Assembly (NCBI GenBank): GCA_040387755.1
Contig: JAZKDB010000004.1
Location: forward strand, 1 to 64,000
Length of the DNA: 64,000 bases
Reading direction: 5' to 3'
DNA from: Rurimicrobium sp040387755
GTDB lineage: Bacteria > Bacteroidota > Bacteroidia > Chitinophagales > Chitinophagaceae
Position 1 is the first letter of the stretch. Every line of letters starts with the position of its first letter. The notes under the pieces are model-generated. The model searched no databases. It was not told the DNA's origin and was given only the letters and a program-made list of their open reading frames with translations. Shown piece by piece: positions 16,900 through 25,218 of the stretch. Made by a program: the position numbers and the translations under genes.

Positions 16900-18765
16900 C
16901 TATATGGTTTTGCTTTTTTCATAATACCACCAATGTAATACAAGTAATGCCCACACTCTATTGTAATAGTAGGTCTTCCCTTCCATGTATTGATTAATAA
17001 TTTTTTGTGCAGTCTTATAGTCTACCAGTCCTGCATATTCAATTTTTTGTTTGCCCAAATACTTTTCCAACATGGGCTTCAATTCATTTGACAACCATTT
17101 ATGAAGTGGTATTGAGAAACCTTTTTTAGGTCTTTCAAATATTTGTTGAGGCACCATTTCGTATAGAGCCTTTTTCATTAAATACTTCGTCCCATACTCT
17201 TCGTTAACTTTCATGGACAAGGGGAGGTTCAAAGAAAATTCAACCAAATCTTTGTCCAATAACGGAACACGTGTCTCTAAAGAATAATGCATACTTGCTC
17301 TGTCTACTTTCACCAGCAAATCATCCTTGAGATAATGCTCAATATCCCAGAAAGCCTGACGCTCCTGAGCAGTACCACTTTTGGGGGTAATGTTCAATTC
17401 CGAAAAATCAAAATCGTTTTTAACCATTAACTTCTTTAACTCCTGCTCGCTAAACAAATACTGTTCCTGAGAAAATATATGGCTGGGTATCCTTTTTACT
17501 GCCGGAAAATTAAATACTCTACCTGCCCTTTGGTGTCTTTCACTCATAAACTTACTCGCCAAAAAGACTGGTTTCCGAAACATTTGCACCCTCGTATCCT
17601 GAAGTCTTTTTGCCCAATTATACATGCCATAACCCTGAAAAAATTCATCCCCTCCATCTCCGGAAAGTGTAACCGTTACATGCTCCTTTGCCAGTTTAGA
17701 AACCAACATTGTTGGGAAAGCCGATGAATCGGCAAAAGGTTCGTCATAAACACTTAAAAACTCTGGAAATAAGGAAAAGATATCATCAAGTTTAACCTTG
17801 AATAAATGATGGTCGGTGCCTAAATGACTGGCAACCTGCTGGGCAAAAGGCGATTCATCAAACTTCGCATCTTCAAAACCTATGCAGAAGGACTTAACTT
17901 TCTTTGGACTTATTTTTGAAGCTACCGCAGTAACAAGACTGGAGTCAATGCCGCCACTGAGGAAAGTACCTAATGGCACATCACTAATCATCTGCTTCTC
18001 TACTGCGGCAAATAATCTCTCTTTATATTGTTTTAAAGCATCTGCTTCATTCTCGATAGGATTCTTAAGATAATAATCCCTTGCATTCCAATATTTTTGT
18101 CGGTTCCACTCATTTGTCTTAATATCCAGAACAGCGTAGTTGCCGGCCGGAAATTTTTTTATTCCCCTATAAATAGTCATAGGCTCAGGTACATAGCCCA
18201 GGTGCAGAAAATGTGCGACTGCTTTCTTGCTGATTAACGCTCCATTATTGTTATCATGTTTTTGATTCGAAACAAGTATTGATTTTAACTCGGAGGCAAA
18301 AATTAATTGCTCGTTATTTCTTTGTATAAATAGAGGTTTTATTCCTAATTGATCGCGGCATAGCCAGAGTTTCTCTTCAATGGTGTCGTAAACAGAAAAT
18401 GCAAAAATACCATTGAGCCACGAAAAACTTTCAGCCCCAAACTTTGCAAACAATTCTAGAACAACTTCTGTATCGCCATGTGTCTTCCAGTTAAAACCAG
18501 GTAGTTTCTGCTTCAATACCTCAAAATTATACACCTCGCCATTGTATACAATAACATATCGTTTATCATGAGAGTACATAGGCTGGTTAGCTCCTTCCGA
18601 AACATCAATTATACTCAGCCTTCTATGGCCTAAAAACACAAGTCCGCTTGGCGAAGTATAATATCCACCGGAATCAGGGCCACGATGAATCAGCAAGTCT
18701 GTTGCTTTTTTCATCTTATCCTGATCAATTCCGTATCTGACAAAAGATCCTACAATACCACACAT
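16900..18765 (-). CDS. asnB: Asparagine synthetase-like glutamine amidotransferase
   Basis: This 621-residue two-domain protein starts MCGIVGSF, so Cys2 is the glutaminase nucleophile. HRGPDSGGYY and VYNGEVYNFEVL complete the N-terminal domain. The synthetase half has the PP-loop LSGGIDSSLV (about residues 270-279) and SGDGGDEFFQGYGMY. AsnB-like proteins in polysaccharide loci can amidate sugar acids instead of aspartate. Its position among glycosyltransferases makes that possible here, but the sequence does not settle it. It overlaps nothing and has 1-12 bp spacers on both sides. Confidence 0.9.
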   Translation of the reverse strand: MCGIVGSFVRYGIDQDKMKKATDLLIHRGPDSGGYYTSPSGLVFLGHRRLSIIDVSEGANQPMYSHDKRYVIVYNGEVYNFEVLKQKLPGFNWKTHGDTEVVLELFAKFGAESFSWLNGIFAFSVYDTIEEKLWLCRDQLGIKPLFIQRNNEQLIFASELKSILVSNQKHDNNNGALISKKAVAHFLHLGYVPEPMTIYRGIKKFPAGNYAVLDIKTNEWNRQKYWNARDYYLKNPIENEADALKQYKERLFAAVEKQMISDVPLGTFLSGGIDSSLVTAVASKISPKKVKSFCIGFEDAKFDESPFAQQVASHLGTDHHLFKVKLDDIFSLFPEFLSVYDEPFADSSAFPTMLVSKLAKEHVTVTLSGDGGDEFFQGYGMYNWAKRLQDTRVQMFRKPVFLASKFMSERHQRAGRVFNFPAVKRIPSHIFSQEQYLFSEQELKKLMVKNDFDFSELNITPKSGTAQERQAFWDIEHYLKDDLLVKVDRASMHYSLETRVPLLDKDLVEFSLNLPLSMKVNEEYGTKYLMKKALYEMVPQQIFERPKKGFSIPLHKWLSNELKPMLEKYLGKQKIEYAGLVDYKTAQKIINQYMEGKTYYYNRVWALLVLHWWYYEKSKTI

Positions 18766-18766
18766 A

Positions 18767-19660
18767 TTATTTCATTAAAATAGTTTTGAAAATACCTAAA
18801 GTCCTTCGCTTAAACAACTCAGGAAAATTGGCCTTGCCTGCATCAATCAAGTATTTGATTGCCCTCCCCTTCTTTCCTGACATTGCTAAATGTAAGGCAG
18901 TGTATGACAGCATGTGAGCAAATATCCCCTTGACAACCTTCAATCCATATCGCTCAACAAAGATATCATCCTTCAATAATTTATCCTTTAAATGGCGGCT
19001 GCGATACAATAATTTTTCTTCAGAAAAACTCAAAACACTTCTGTTTTGATGTTCAATCATACAGGCACATACAACATTAGAAAAATAAAAAGGAAATCGT
19101 GCTGACAATTGCAACCACAACAACCAATCTTCGGTTCCGGCAAACATCCTGTCCTCTTCAAAATTTAATTCCTGAAGCACTTCGTTTTTTACAAACACAC
19201 CAATACACCCTAAAAAATTACCTTTGATTAACTGTTCATTAATTGTATCGGTTTCAAAAAAAGCTGGTGCTTGCAATTGTTTTGAACTATCTACATCTAT
19301 TACTTCGAATGCCTGTGCAAAGCACTGAGGATATTCCAGATTCAGAAGGCTATCATAGGCATTTTGCAATGAATTAGGATAAAGCAAATCGTCCGAATCA
19401 ATAAAAGTAATATAGCGCCCCTTTGAAAGACGAATACCGTAATTTCTGGTTGCTCCCCGCTCTCCGTTTTCTTTTTTAAAATAAGAGAACCTATTATCCG
19501 TAAATGCCTTTACTACATCGTCAGTATTATCCGTGCTACCATCATCAACAACAATGAGTTCAAAATCTGAGAACTGCTGTTGCAATATTGATTCAATCGT
19601 TTTGCCAATCAAATCTGCTCTGTTGTAACTGGGAACTATAATTGTAAAAAAAGGGTTCAT
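18767..19660 (-). CDS. GT2 family glycosyltransferase
   Basis: This 297-residue GT-A enzyme starts FFTIIVPSYNRADLIGKTIES. LIVVDDGSTDNT holds the nucleotide-binding Asp, and YITFIDSDDLL (Asp88-x-Asp90) is the DxD metal motif. NGERGATRNYGI lies between them. No membrane segment is present, so it works on the cytoplasmic face. It lies 1 bp from asnB. Sugar donor unknown. Confidence 0.9.
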   Translation of the reverse strand: MNPFFTIIVPSYNRADLIGKTIESILQQQFSDFELIVVDDGSTDNTDDVVKAFTDNRFSYFKKENGERGATRNYGIRLSKGRYITFIDSDDLLYPNSLQNAYDSLLNLEYPQCFAQAFEVIDVDSSKQLQAPAFFETDTINEQLIKGNFLGCIGVFVKNEVLQELNFEEDRMFAGTEDWLLWLQLSARFPFYFSNVVCACMIEHQNRSVLSFSEEKLLYRSRHLKDKLLKDDIFVERYGLKVVKGIFAHMLSYTALHLAMSGKKGRAIKYLIDAGKANFPELFKRRTLGIFKTILMK

Positions 19661-19684
19661 AATGGGCTTTGAATACCAGAAAAG

Positions 19685-20428
19685 CTATTTGTACTTTCTA
19701 TAGATTTTTAAAACCTCAAAAGGTGCAATTAAAAAATCAACTAATTTCAGTTTAGAGCCTTTTACTTCCTTCCATTCATTTAAGGGCAATTCTGCAATTT
19801 GAATGTAGTACTGCTCAAAACCTATTTCCCTCCTCGTACGTAGGAAAAGTTCAATATCGAAAAACCAATTGGATACAAATGGTTCTGTAAAAATTTTTTG
19901 GGCAATGTGTACATCAAATATTTTCAAACCACATTGAGTATCATAATTTCTCAACTTTAGCAATGTATCATAGTAGGTAGCAAAAACACGTCCTAAATAA
20001 TGCCTTACTGGGCTGCGAAAAATTGTCTTTCCCACCAGCTTTACCCTGGCTCCTGCCACAATTAATAGATTCCTGTTCAGCGCTACTTCATACAATGGGT
20101 TAATCTCTTCTAATGGTGCTGACAAATCGGCATCAATAAACCCGATATGCATGTATTGTTTAAGCCCTAATAAGTAATTCATCGTTTTTCTTATTGCTTC
20201 GGCTTTACCACCATTAGGACTAACATCATACACCTTTATATTGCCTGAAGACCTTACAGCAGTCTGATGCAACATTTCCAATGTATTGTCAGTGCTGCCG
20301 TCATTAGCAAACCAAATATCAAAACCAGGGTTAGCCTTTGCATAACTAAGAAATTTTTCTCCCTGTAAACGTTGAGACTCGTTGTAACAGGGAACAATAA
20401 TTGCAAATACATTTTCAGTAACTGTCAT
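19685..20428 (-). CDS. GT2 enzyme of the dolichyl/polyprenyl-phosphate glucosyltransferase type
   Basis: The protein is 247 residues from the ATG at 20428. A longer frame to 20578 overlaps the previous gene and lacks family-like sequence, so I reject that start. VFAIIVPCYNESQRL, ANDGSTDNTLEML, NGGKAEAIRKTM and FIDADLSAP (DxD at 99-101) match the DPM1/ALG5 branch, which moves a sugar to a polyprenyl phosphate. RNYDTQCGLKIFD and FDIELFLRTRR are also typical. It lacks the C-terminal membrane helices of the 24257 enzyme. Confidence 0.87.
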   Translation of the reverse strand: MTVTENVFAIIVPCYNESQRLQGEKFLSYAKANPGFDIWFANDGSTDNTLEMLHQTAVRSSGNIKVYDVSPNGGKAEAIRKTMNYLLGLKQYMHIGFIDADLSAPLEEINPLYEVALNRNLLIVAGARVKLVGKTIFRSPVRHYLGRVFATYYDTLLKLRNYDTQCGLKIFDVHIAQKIFTEPFVSNWFFDIELFLRTRREIGFEQYYIQIAELPLNEWKEVKGSKLKLVDFLIAPFEVLKIYRKYK

Positions 20429-20444
20429 AATTTCTATTGCTATT

Positions 20445-22397
20445 TTAATGCTTATGCGCTGAGGTATAAGCACAGCTATAAATTTTCCAGCCCATTTTTG
20501 GCGTATATAATGAATCGGTAACGAACGTGGATAGTGATACCGGAATAGCAACATCAATCGGTACACAAACAAAACCAATCTTGTTTGTACTCATAAATTT
20601 TTGCATCAGTTCATCCTGTGTCAATCCGGCATTTTCTCCCTGCTTTACAAAATAAGACATGGGAGCCCAGTCTACATTATTTTTTTGAAAAGGATATTCT
20701 CTTCGCGAGGTATCAAATGCTGCAAAAGGCACATTCAAAGAAAAATTTTCGTAACGGCTGATATGATAACCCAAAATACTATACGGCATTGCTGTCAAAG
20801 TACCGCTGGAAAAGAAATCAGCACTATAATCTTTGATGTCGCGATAGTGAGCAAATGTCTTTTTCTCTGATTTATCAACGAATGAAAAAAGTGCATCCCT
20901 TTCATTTCTATTGACAGATTTGACATTAATATCGTATTTTAAATTACTGAAAACAGAAAAGAAAAAAAGCAGTAATGTAGCCATCTTCAATATTGGCTTA
21001 GAAGAGTTTGCCAATACGTACAAATAAATAACTGCACTTAACAGACCAGCAACCACTACAAAAACATTGTAAAAAAATTGAATTGCCTCCATTGTAGTTG
21101 TAAACAATAATGCCCAAACAAATAAAGCACTTATCATCAATGCAAGAGAATACATCAGCAAATTAAATACGGGAGCCGTCTTAAATTTCACCTTCTCTAA
21201 CCAAAAATGCAACAACAACAACAAGAGAGGTGGCAGATAAACAAAAAGCTGGAAAAATCCTCCAATAAAGATATTGACAGATGTTTTCAGATGTGCCACT
21301 ATAGAGGCAATACTAAAAACAGCTTTACCGCTTACAGGTCTTTTTACATTAGACAATGAAGGATAAAAGGAGTACAATGCATAAACAAAAATAATTGCAA
21401 CTAGGGTAACCCAAATCATTTGCATAATGTTAGGTAGCAACTCTTTCCTCTTGATAGAAATATAAAATATCCACAAAAAACTGCCCATTGCCAAAGTAGG
21501 CAAAACATTAATGTATCCTAATCCAATAATAAAAACCAAATAGACAACCAAGCGCTCACTTCTGTTCAATATCATTGCAAAGACCATTGGCAAAATAGAA
21601 GCCCACCACAATAGTTTGGTATAATTACTCATAGAGCGGGCATAAACATCAACTGAACCCGGGAAAATAAATCCGGGAAATAAAAACCCAAAACCACCAA
21701 TCAAACCCATGACAAGCAGAAGATAAACCAGATAAGATTTGTTGCCCTTCAGGATAAAATGCTGAACCAATGCTGCGATACCCAGAGACGAAAGCGCCAT
21801 CAACAGCGGATAAGATACCAAGACTCCACCAAATATTGGCTTTAATGAGGATATTGTAAAGGCCAATGCAACAGACCATAAGTCACCGTAATGGAATGGT
21901 TCAAGTGTAAATCTATCAGGATATAAATACTCGACCCTCATGTTTTCAATGCCCAGAAAACTTATGTTCTCGGCCACACGCGCATAATATTCCTGATCAC
22001 CCCAGATAAAATTAATTGTATCTCCTTCTACCCTGAATGACTGAAGGTAATAGCAATAGGAAAAAACCATTGCCAAAAGCAAAAACAAAAATGGTTCTAT
22101 TTTTTTTCTTAGCTCTTTTACTTCTTCAAATACAAATTGCTTATGAAAGCCCAGACTAAACAAAACCAGAAAAAGTGGCAGTACGGAAAGTATTGTAACC
22201 CCTCTCGTTTTGACAATAGCAAAAAAACTAATACTCAAAACCATTCCACACATCAGGTAGAAATAAGTTGGTATCCATCCCCAATAAACCTTCCTCTTAT
22301 TCAACAGATAATTGAATAAATAGCCAACTAAATAAAACAGACCAGCAGAGCCAATAATACCCAGTATTGATTTAATTAGTATGGTAGAGCTAAGCAT
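20445..22397 (-). CDS. Polytopic membrane protein, paralog A (GT-C-like)
   Basis: This 650-residue protein has about 12-13 hydrophobic segments and a soluble tail of about 120 residues. The first large loop holds INFIWGDQEYYARVAENIS and FHYGDLW. These match NIYFRIAQ and PYHYGDIW in the two paralogs at 25219 and 27427. An acidic residue in the first periplasmic loop and the topology resemble GT-C glycosyltransferases, which use polyprenyl-linked sugars. That assignment is inference. It could instead be a Wzy-type polymerase. It overlaps the wecE stop by 1 bp and lies directly before a polyprenyl-type GT2. Confidence 0.75.
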   Translation of the reverse strand: MLSSTILIKSILGIIGSAGLFYLVGYLFNYLLNKRKVYWGWIPTYFYLMCGMVLSISFFAIVKTRGVTILSVLPLFLVLFSLGFHKQFVFEEVKELRKKIEPFLFLLLAMVFSYCYYLQSFRVEGDTINFIWGDQEYYARVAENISFLGIENMRVEYLYPDRFTLEPFHYGDLWSVALAFTISSLKPIFGGVLVSYPLLMALSSLGIAALVQHFILKGNKSYLVYLLLVMGLIGGFGFLFPGFIFPGSVDVYARSMSNYTKLLWWASILPMVFAMILNRSERLVVYLVFIIGLGYINVLPTLAMGSFLWIFYISIKRKELLPNIMQMIWVTLVAIIFVYALYSFYPSLSNVKRPVSGKAVFSIASIVAHLKTSVNIFIGGFFQLFVYLPPLLLLLLHFWLEKVKFKTAPVFNLLMYSLALMISALFVWALLFTTTMEAIQFFYNVFVVVAGLLSAVIYLYVLANSSKPILKMATLLLFFFSVFSNLKYDINVKSVNRNERDALFSFVDKSEKKTFAHYRDIKDYSADFFSSGTLTAMPYSILGYHISRYENFSLNVPFAAFDTSRREYPFQKNNVDWAPMSYFVKQGENAGLTQDELMQKFMSTNKIGFVCVPIDVAIPVSLSTFVTDSLYTPKMGWKIYSCAYTSAHKH

Positions 22398-23524
22398 TAA
22401 TAATTAAGTATATTTTGAATGACAGAATTAATTTCTTCATCAGTCATTGCATAAAAAAATGGCAAGCGCAACAATGTATCTGTGTATTTATCTGAGAAAG
22501 GAAGTGAATTAACTTTGTCGTTGTGGTAAGGACTTTTGTGCAAAGACAAGTAATGGAATACGGGATAAATGTTATTGGCCTTACAATGCTCAATCGCTTT
22601 TGTTCTATCCTCTGCTTTATCAAACACCAAATAAAACATATGACCATTATTGGTAGCATAATCTGGAATAAAGGGCAGGGAAAAGCCTTTCTGCGCAGCA
22701 AAATCTTTGAGCCCGTCCCAATATTTTTCCCATATAGCTTTTCTCTTCAATTGTATAGCATCCAGATTTTCAAGCTGCGCATAAAGAAATGCTGCTATAA
22801 TCTCTGATGGCAAAAAAGAAGAGCCAATATCCACCCATCCATATTTATCTACTTCTCCTCTAAAAAACGCACTGCGATTGGTTCCTTTTTCGCGAATAAT
22901 TTCGGCACGTGTAGCAAATTGTTCGTCATTGATGGCCAACATTCCTCCTTCTCCTGAAATAATGTTTTTGGTTTCATGAAAAGAAAATGCACCCAAGTGA
23001 CCAATACTTCCCAAAGGTATTTTGATGCCGTCTGCACCGGTATAATAGCTGTCAATTGCCTGTGCTGCATCTTCAACCACAAAAAGATTATGCTTTTGGG
23101 CGATAGCCATAATGGCATCCATATCGCAGGCAATACCTGCATAATGAACAGGAACAATTGCTTTGGTACGGGGAGTAATTAAAGCCTCTATTTTCGAAAC
23201 ATCGATATTGGGATTCTCTGAGCTACTATCTGCAAATACAATTTTTGCACCTCTTAATACAAATGCATTACAAGTAGACACAAAAGTATAAGACGGTATA
23301 ATGACTTCATCGCCTGGTTGTATATTGATGAGTATTGCTGCCATTTCCAAAGCATCAGTGCAGGAGGTGGTCAGCAAAACCTTCTTAAACCCAAATTTCT
23401 CTTCAAAAAACTGATGGCATTTTTTGGTAAACATACCATCTCCGGATATCTTTCCGGATGCCACTGCCTGTTGTATGTATTCTGTTTCTTTTCCTGTAAG
23501 GAAAGGTTTATTAAATGGTATCAT
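22397..23524 (-). CDS. wecE: dTDP-4-amino-4,6-dideoxygalactose transaminase (WecE/RffA-like)
   Basis: This 375-residue PLP enzyme starts IPFNKPFLTGKETEYI, the usual WecE start. SFHETKNIISGEGGML holds the PLP lysine, and EKGTNRSAFFRGEVDKYGWVD and GSSFLPSEIIAAFLYAQL are the WecE hallmarks. It would turn dTDP-4-keto-6-deoxyglucose into dTDP-4-amino-4,6-dideoxygalactose. The dTDP-sugar makers rmlA and rmlB are not in the window. The next gene upstream, 12 bp away, is the fitting N-acyltransferase. Confidence 0.93.
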   Translation of the reverse strand: MIPFNKPFLTGKETEYIQQAVASGKISGDGMFTKKCHQFFEEKFGFKKVLLTTSCTDALEMAAILINIQPGDEVIIPSYTFVSTCNAFVLRGAKIVFADSSSENPNIDVSKIEALITPRTKAIVPVHYAGIACDMDAIMAIAQKHNLFVVEDAAQAIDSYYTGADGIKIPLGSIGHLGAFSFHETKNIISGEGGMLAINDEQFATRAEIIREKGTNRSAFFRGEVDKYGWVDIGSSFLPSEIIAAFLYAQLENLDAIQLKRKAIWEKYWDGLKDFAAQKGFSLPFIPDYATNNGHMFYLVFDKAEDRTKAIEHCKANNIYPVFHYLSLHKSPYHNDKVNSLPFSDKYTDTLLRLPFFYAMTDEEINSVIQNILNY

Positions 23525-23536
23525 TATAATTTAAGC

Positions 23537-24253
23537 TCATTTCCAAATATGAAAAATATTAACTACCGACTCTAACTCAAAACCGTATTTCTCGTAGAGT
23601 CTGCAAGCCGGTTCATTTTGTTGCTGTGTAACAACCTGTAACTCCTTAAAACCCTTGTTATACGCAAAATTTTCTGCAAATCTTAATAGTTGTGTTGCAA
23701 TCCCTTTGCCTCTGGCGCTCTGATCAACTCCTACCAATCCAATGTCAGCTCTCCCACTCTTTTCGCCAATGGTTATCATCCCTTCCAACAATTCATTTTC
23801 ACGCCAAACCCCTACTTCATCGGCTATACTTCTGTTCACAGAGTTTTCAATCCATTTTTTATAAAGATTTATGTATTGATCAGGCTCAAACCTTTTGTCT
23901 GTATGAAATCGCGAATAAATTCCTGTTTGTATTGCCAAATCAAAAAGCCCATTTTCCATTTCATTCGCAGACCCAATAAAAGTTAAGTCAATATTGACTT
24001 GCTTCTGTACTTCTTTAAGGTAAGTCACTTTACCATCAACCCAAACAGCATTATCAATCACATTGACTATCTCCTCCACATTACCTTCATTTTGCCGGGC
24101 AAAACAATAGACCAAATCAAAAGAACTTTCTTTTATCTGTCTATTGATTTGTGCAGCATTTTTTATAAGCTCCAGCGAATCGATTTTGGCAATTTTCTTG
24201 CCAAAAAAATTTGAATCCCATTCAAGCTGCTGCAACATGTTCGTCTTGTTCAT
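23537..24253 (-). CDS. GNAT-family amino-sugar N-acyltransferase (WecD/RffC-like)
   Basis: This 238-residue protein starts with MLQQLEWDSNFFGKKIAKI, the pattern seen at the head of WecD-like enzymes. The GNAT core is C-terminal: IGLVGVDQSARGKGIATQLLRFAENFA is the acetyl-CoA motif, followed by LQVVTQQQNEPACRLYEKYGFE. In the enterobacterial pathway WecD acetylates dTDP-Fuc4N made by WecE. Its place directly before wecE supports the same role, giving Fuc4NAc or a related sugar. The acyl donor is not proven. Confidence 0.85.
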   Translation of the reverse strand: MNKTNMLQQLEWDSNFFGKKIAKIDSLELIKNAAQINRQIKESSFDLVYCFARQNEGNVEEIVNVIDNAVWVDGKVTYLKEVQKQVNIDLTFIGSANEMENGLFDLAIQTGIYSRFHTDKRFEPDQYINLYKKWIENSVNRSIADEVGVWRENELLEGMITIGEKSGRADIGLVGVDQSARGKGIATQLLRFAENFAYNKGFKELQVVTQQQNEPACRLYEKYGFELESVVNIFHIWK

Positions 24254-24256
24254 TAA

Positions 24257-25186
24257 TTAATTTATCCTTTCCTCAACTATATAAATGGGACGCCCTTTTG
24301 CTGCCTCAAAAATCTTGCCTATATACAATCCAATTATACCTAATAACATAAAAATCATCCCTCCTACAAACCAGATAGAAATCATCAGACTGGTAAAGCC
24401 GAGAACAGTCGTTTGGCCGGTGAGGTATTTAATAATATAAAGAACGCCAATAAATGCCGCTATAAAGGACACCAAAAAGCCAAATTTGACTATAATCCTC
24501 AAAGGCTTATCTGAATTGGCCAAAATAATATCCATAGCCAACTTCAGTCTTCTTTTCAAGCTGTAATTAGAGGCTCCTTCGTCTCTTGCCTGATGTGCCA
24601 CAGGCATTTTTACAGACTTAAAACCCACCCATTTTACCATAGCGGGGAAGAAACGAATTGGTTCTCTCATCTTTCCTATTGCAGTAACAACAGAACGATG
24701 ATACAATCCAAAATTTGCAACTGTGGGATCCCATTCTGCTCCTGACAAATAGGACAAACTCGTATAAAAAAATTTTGAAAACCAAACTTTACTGAAGGAA
24801 TCATTCCTTTCTATCCTTTGCCCTAAAATAATTTTTGCATCGTTCTTTTTTGCAGCAGCAAGCATATTGGGAATTTCTTCAGGATTGTCCTGCAAATCAC
24901 AGTCCATTACTACCACCCATTCGCCTTTGGCTTCGTCCAGACCAGCTGTAATGGCATAATGCTGCCCAAAATTTCTGCTCAATTTTACCGCTTTTACCTT
25001 TGAATTATTTCTGGCAATTTCCTGCATTATCGCCCAGCTGTTATCCGGACTTCCATCATCAACCAAAATTATTTCAAAGTCTGGTGTAATTTCTACAACA
25101 GCCTGTTCTATAGCTTCAACAAGTCTGAAAGCTATATTCTCTGCTCTGTAAATAGGACTGACAATACTAATAAATGGTTGTTCCAT
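24257..25186 (-). CDS. GtrB/ArnC-like polyprenyl-phosphate glycosyltransferase
   Basis: This 309-residue protein has a GT2 domain (ISIVSPIYRAENIAFRLVEAI, ILVDDGSPDNSW, VVMDCDLQDNPEEIP) followed by two membrane helices at about 232-255 and 265-290. It ends IGKIFEAAKGRPIYIVEER, a hallmark of the GtrB/DPM1-like group. Such enzymes load one sugar on undecaprenyl phosphate for use outside the membrane. The two large paralogous membrane proteins directly upstream are possible users. Spacing is 32 bp to the upstream gene and 3 bp to the downstream one. Confidence 0.92.
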   Translation of the reverse strand: MEQPFISIVSPIYRAENIAFRLVEAIEQAVVEITPDFEIILVDDGSPDNSWAIMQEIARNNSKVKAVKLSRNFGQHYAITAGLDEAKGEWVVVMDCDLQDNPEEIPNMLAAAKKNDAKIILGQRIERNDSFSKVWFSKFFYTSLSYLSGAEWDPTVANFGLYHRSVVTAIGKMREPIRFFPAMVKWVGFKSVKMPVAHQARDEGASNYSLKRRLKLAMDIILANSDKPLRIIVKFGFLVSFIAAFIGVLYIIKYLTGQTTVLGFTSLMISIWFVGGMIFMLLGIIGLYIGKIFEAAKGRPIYIVEERIN

Positions 25187-25218
25187 ATTTCTTTCCCCGG
25201 AGTCTACGATTAAAACCC

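Noticed and set aside
20429..20578. 50 extra N-terminal residues for the GT2 gene at 19685
   Set aside because: They overlap the end of the upstream membrane-protein gene and lack family likeness. The ATG at 20428 starts the conserved domain.
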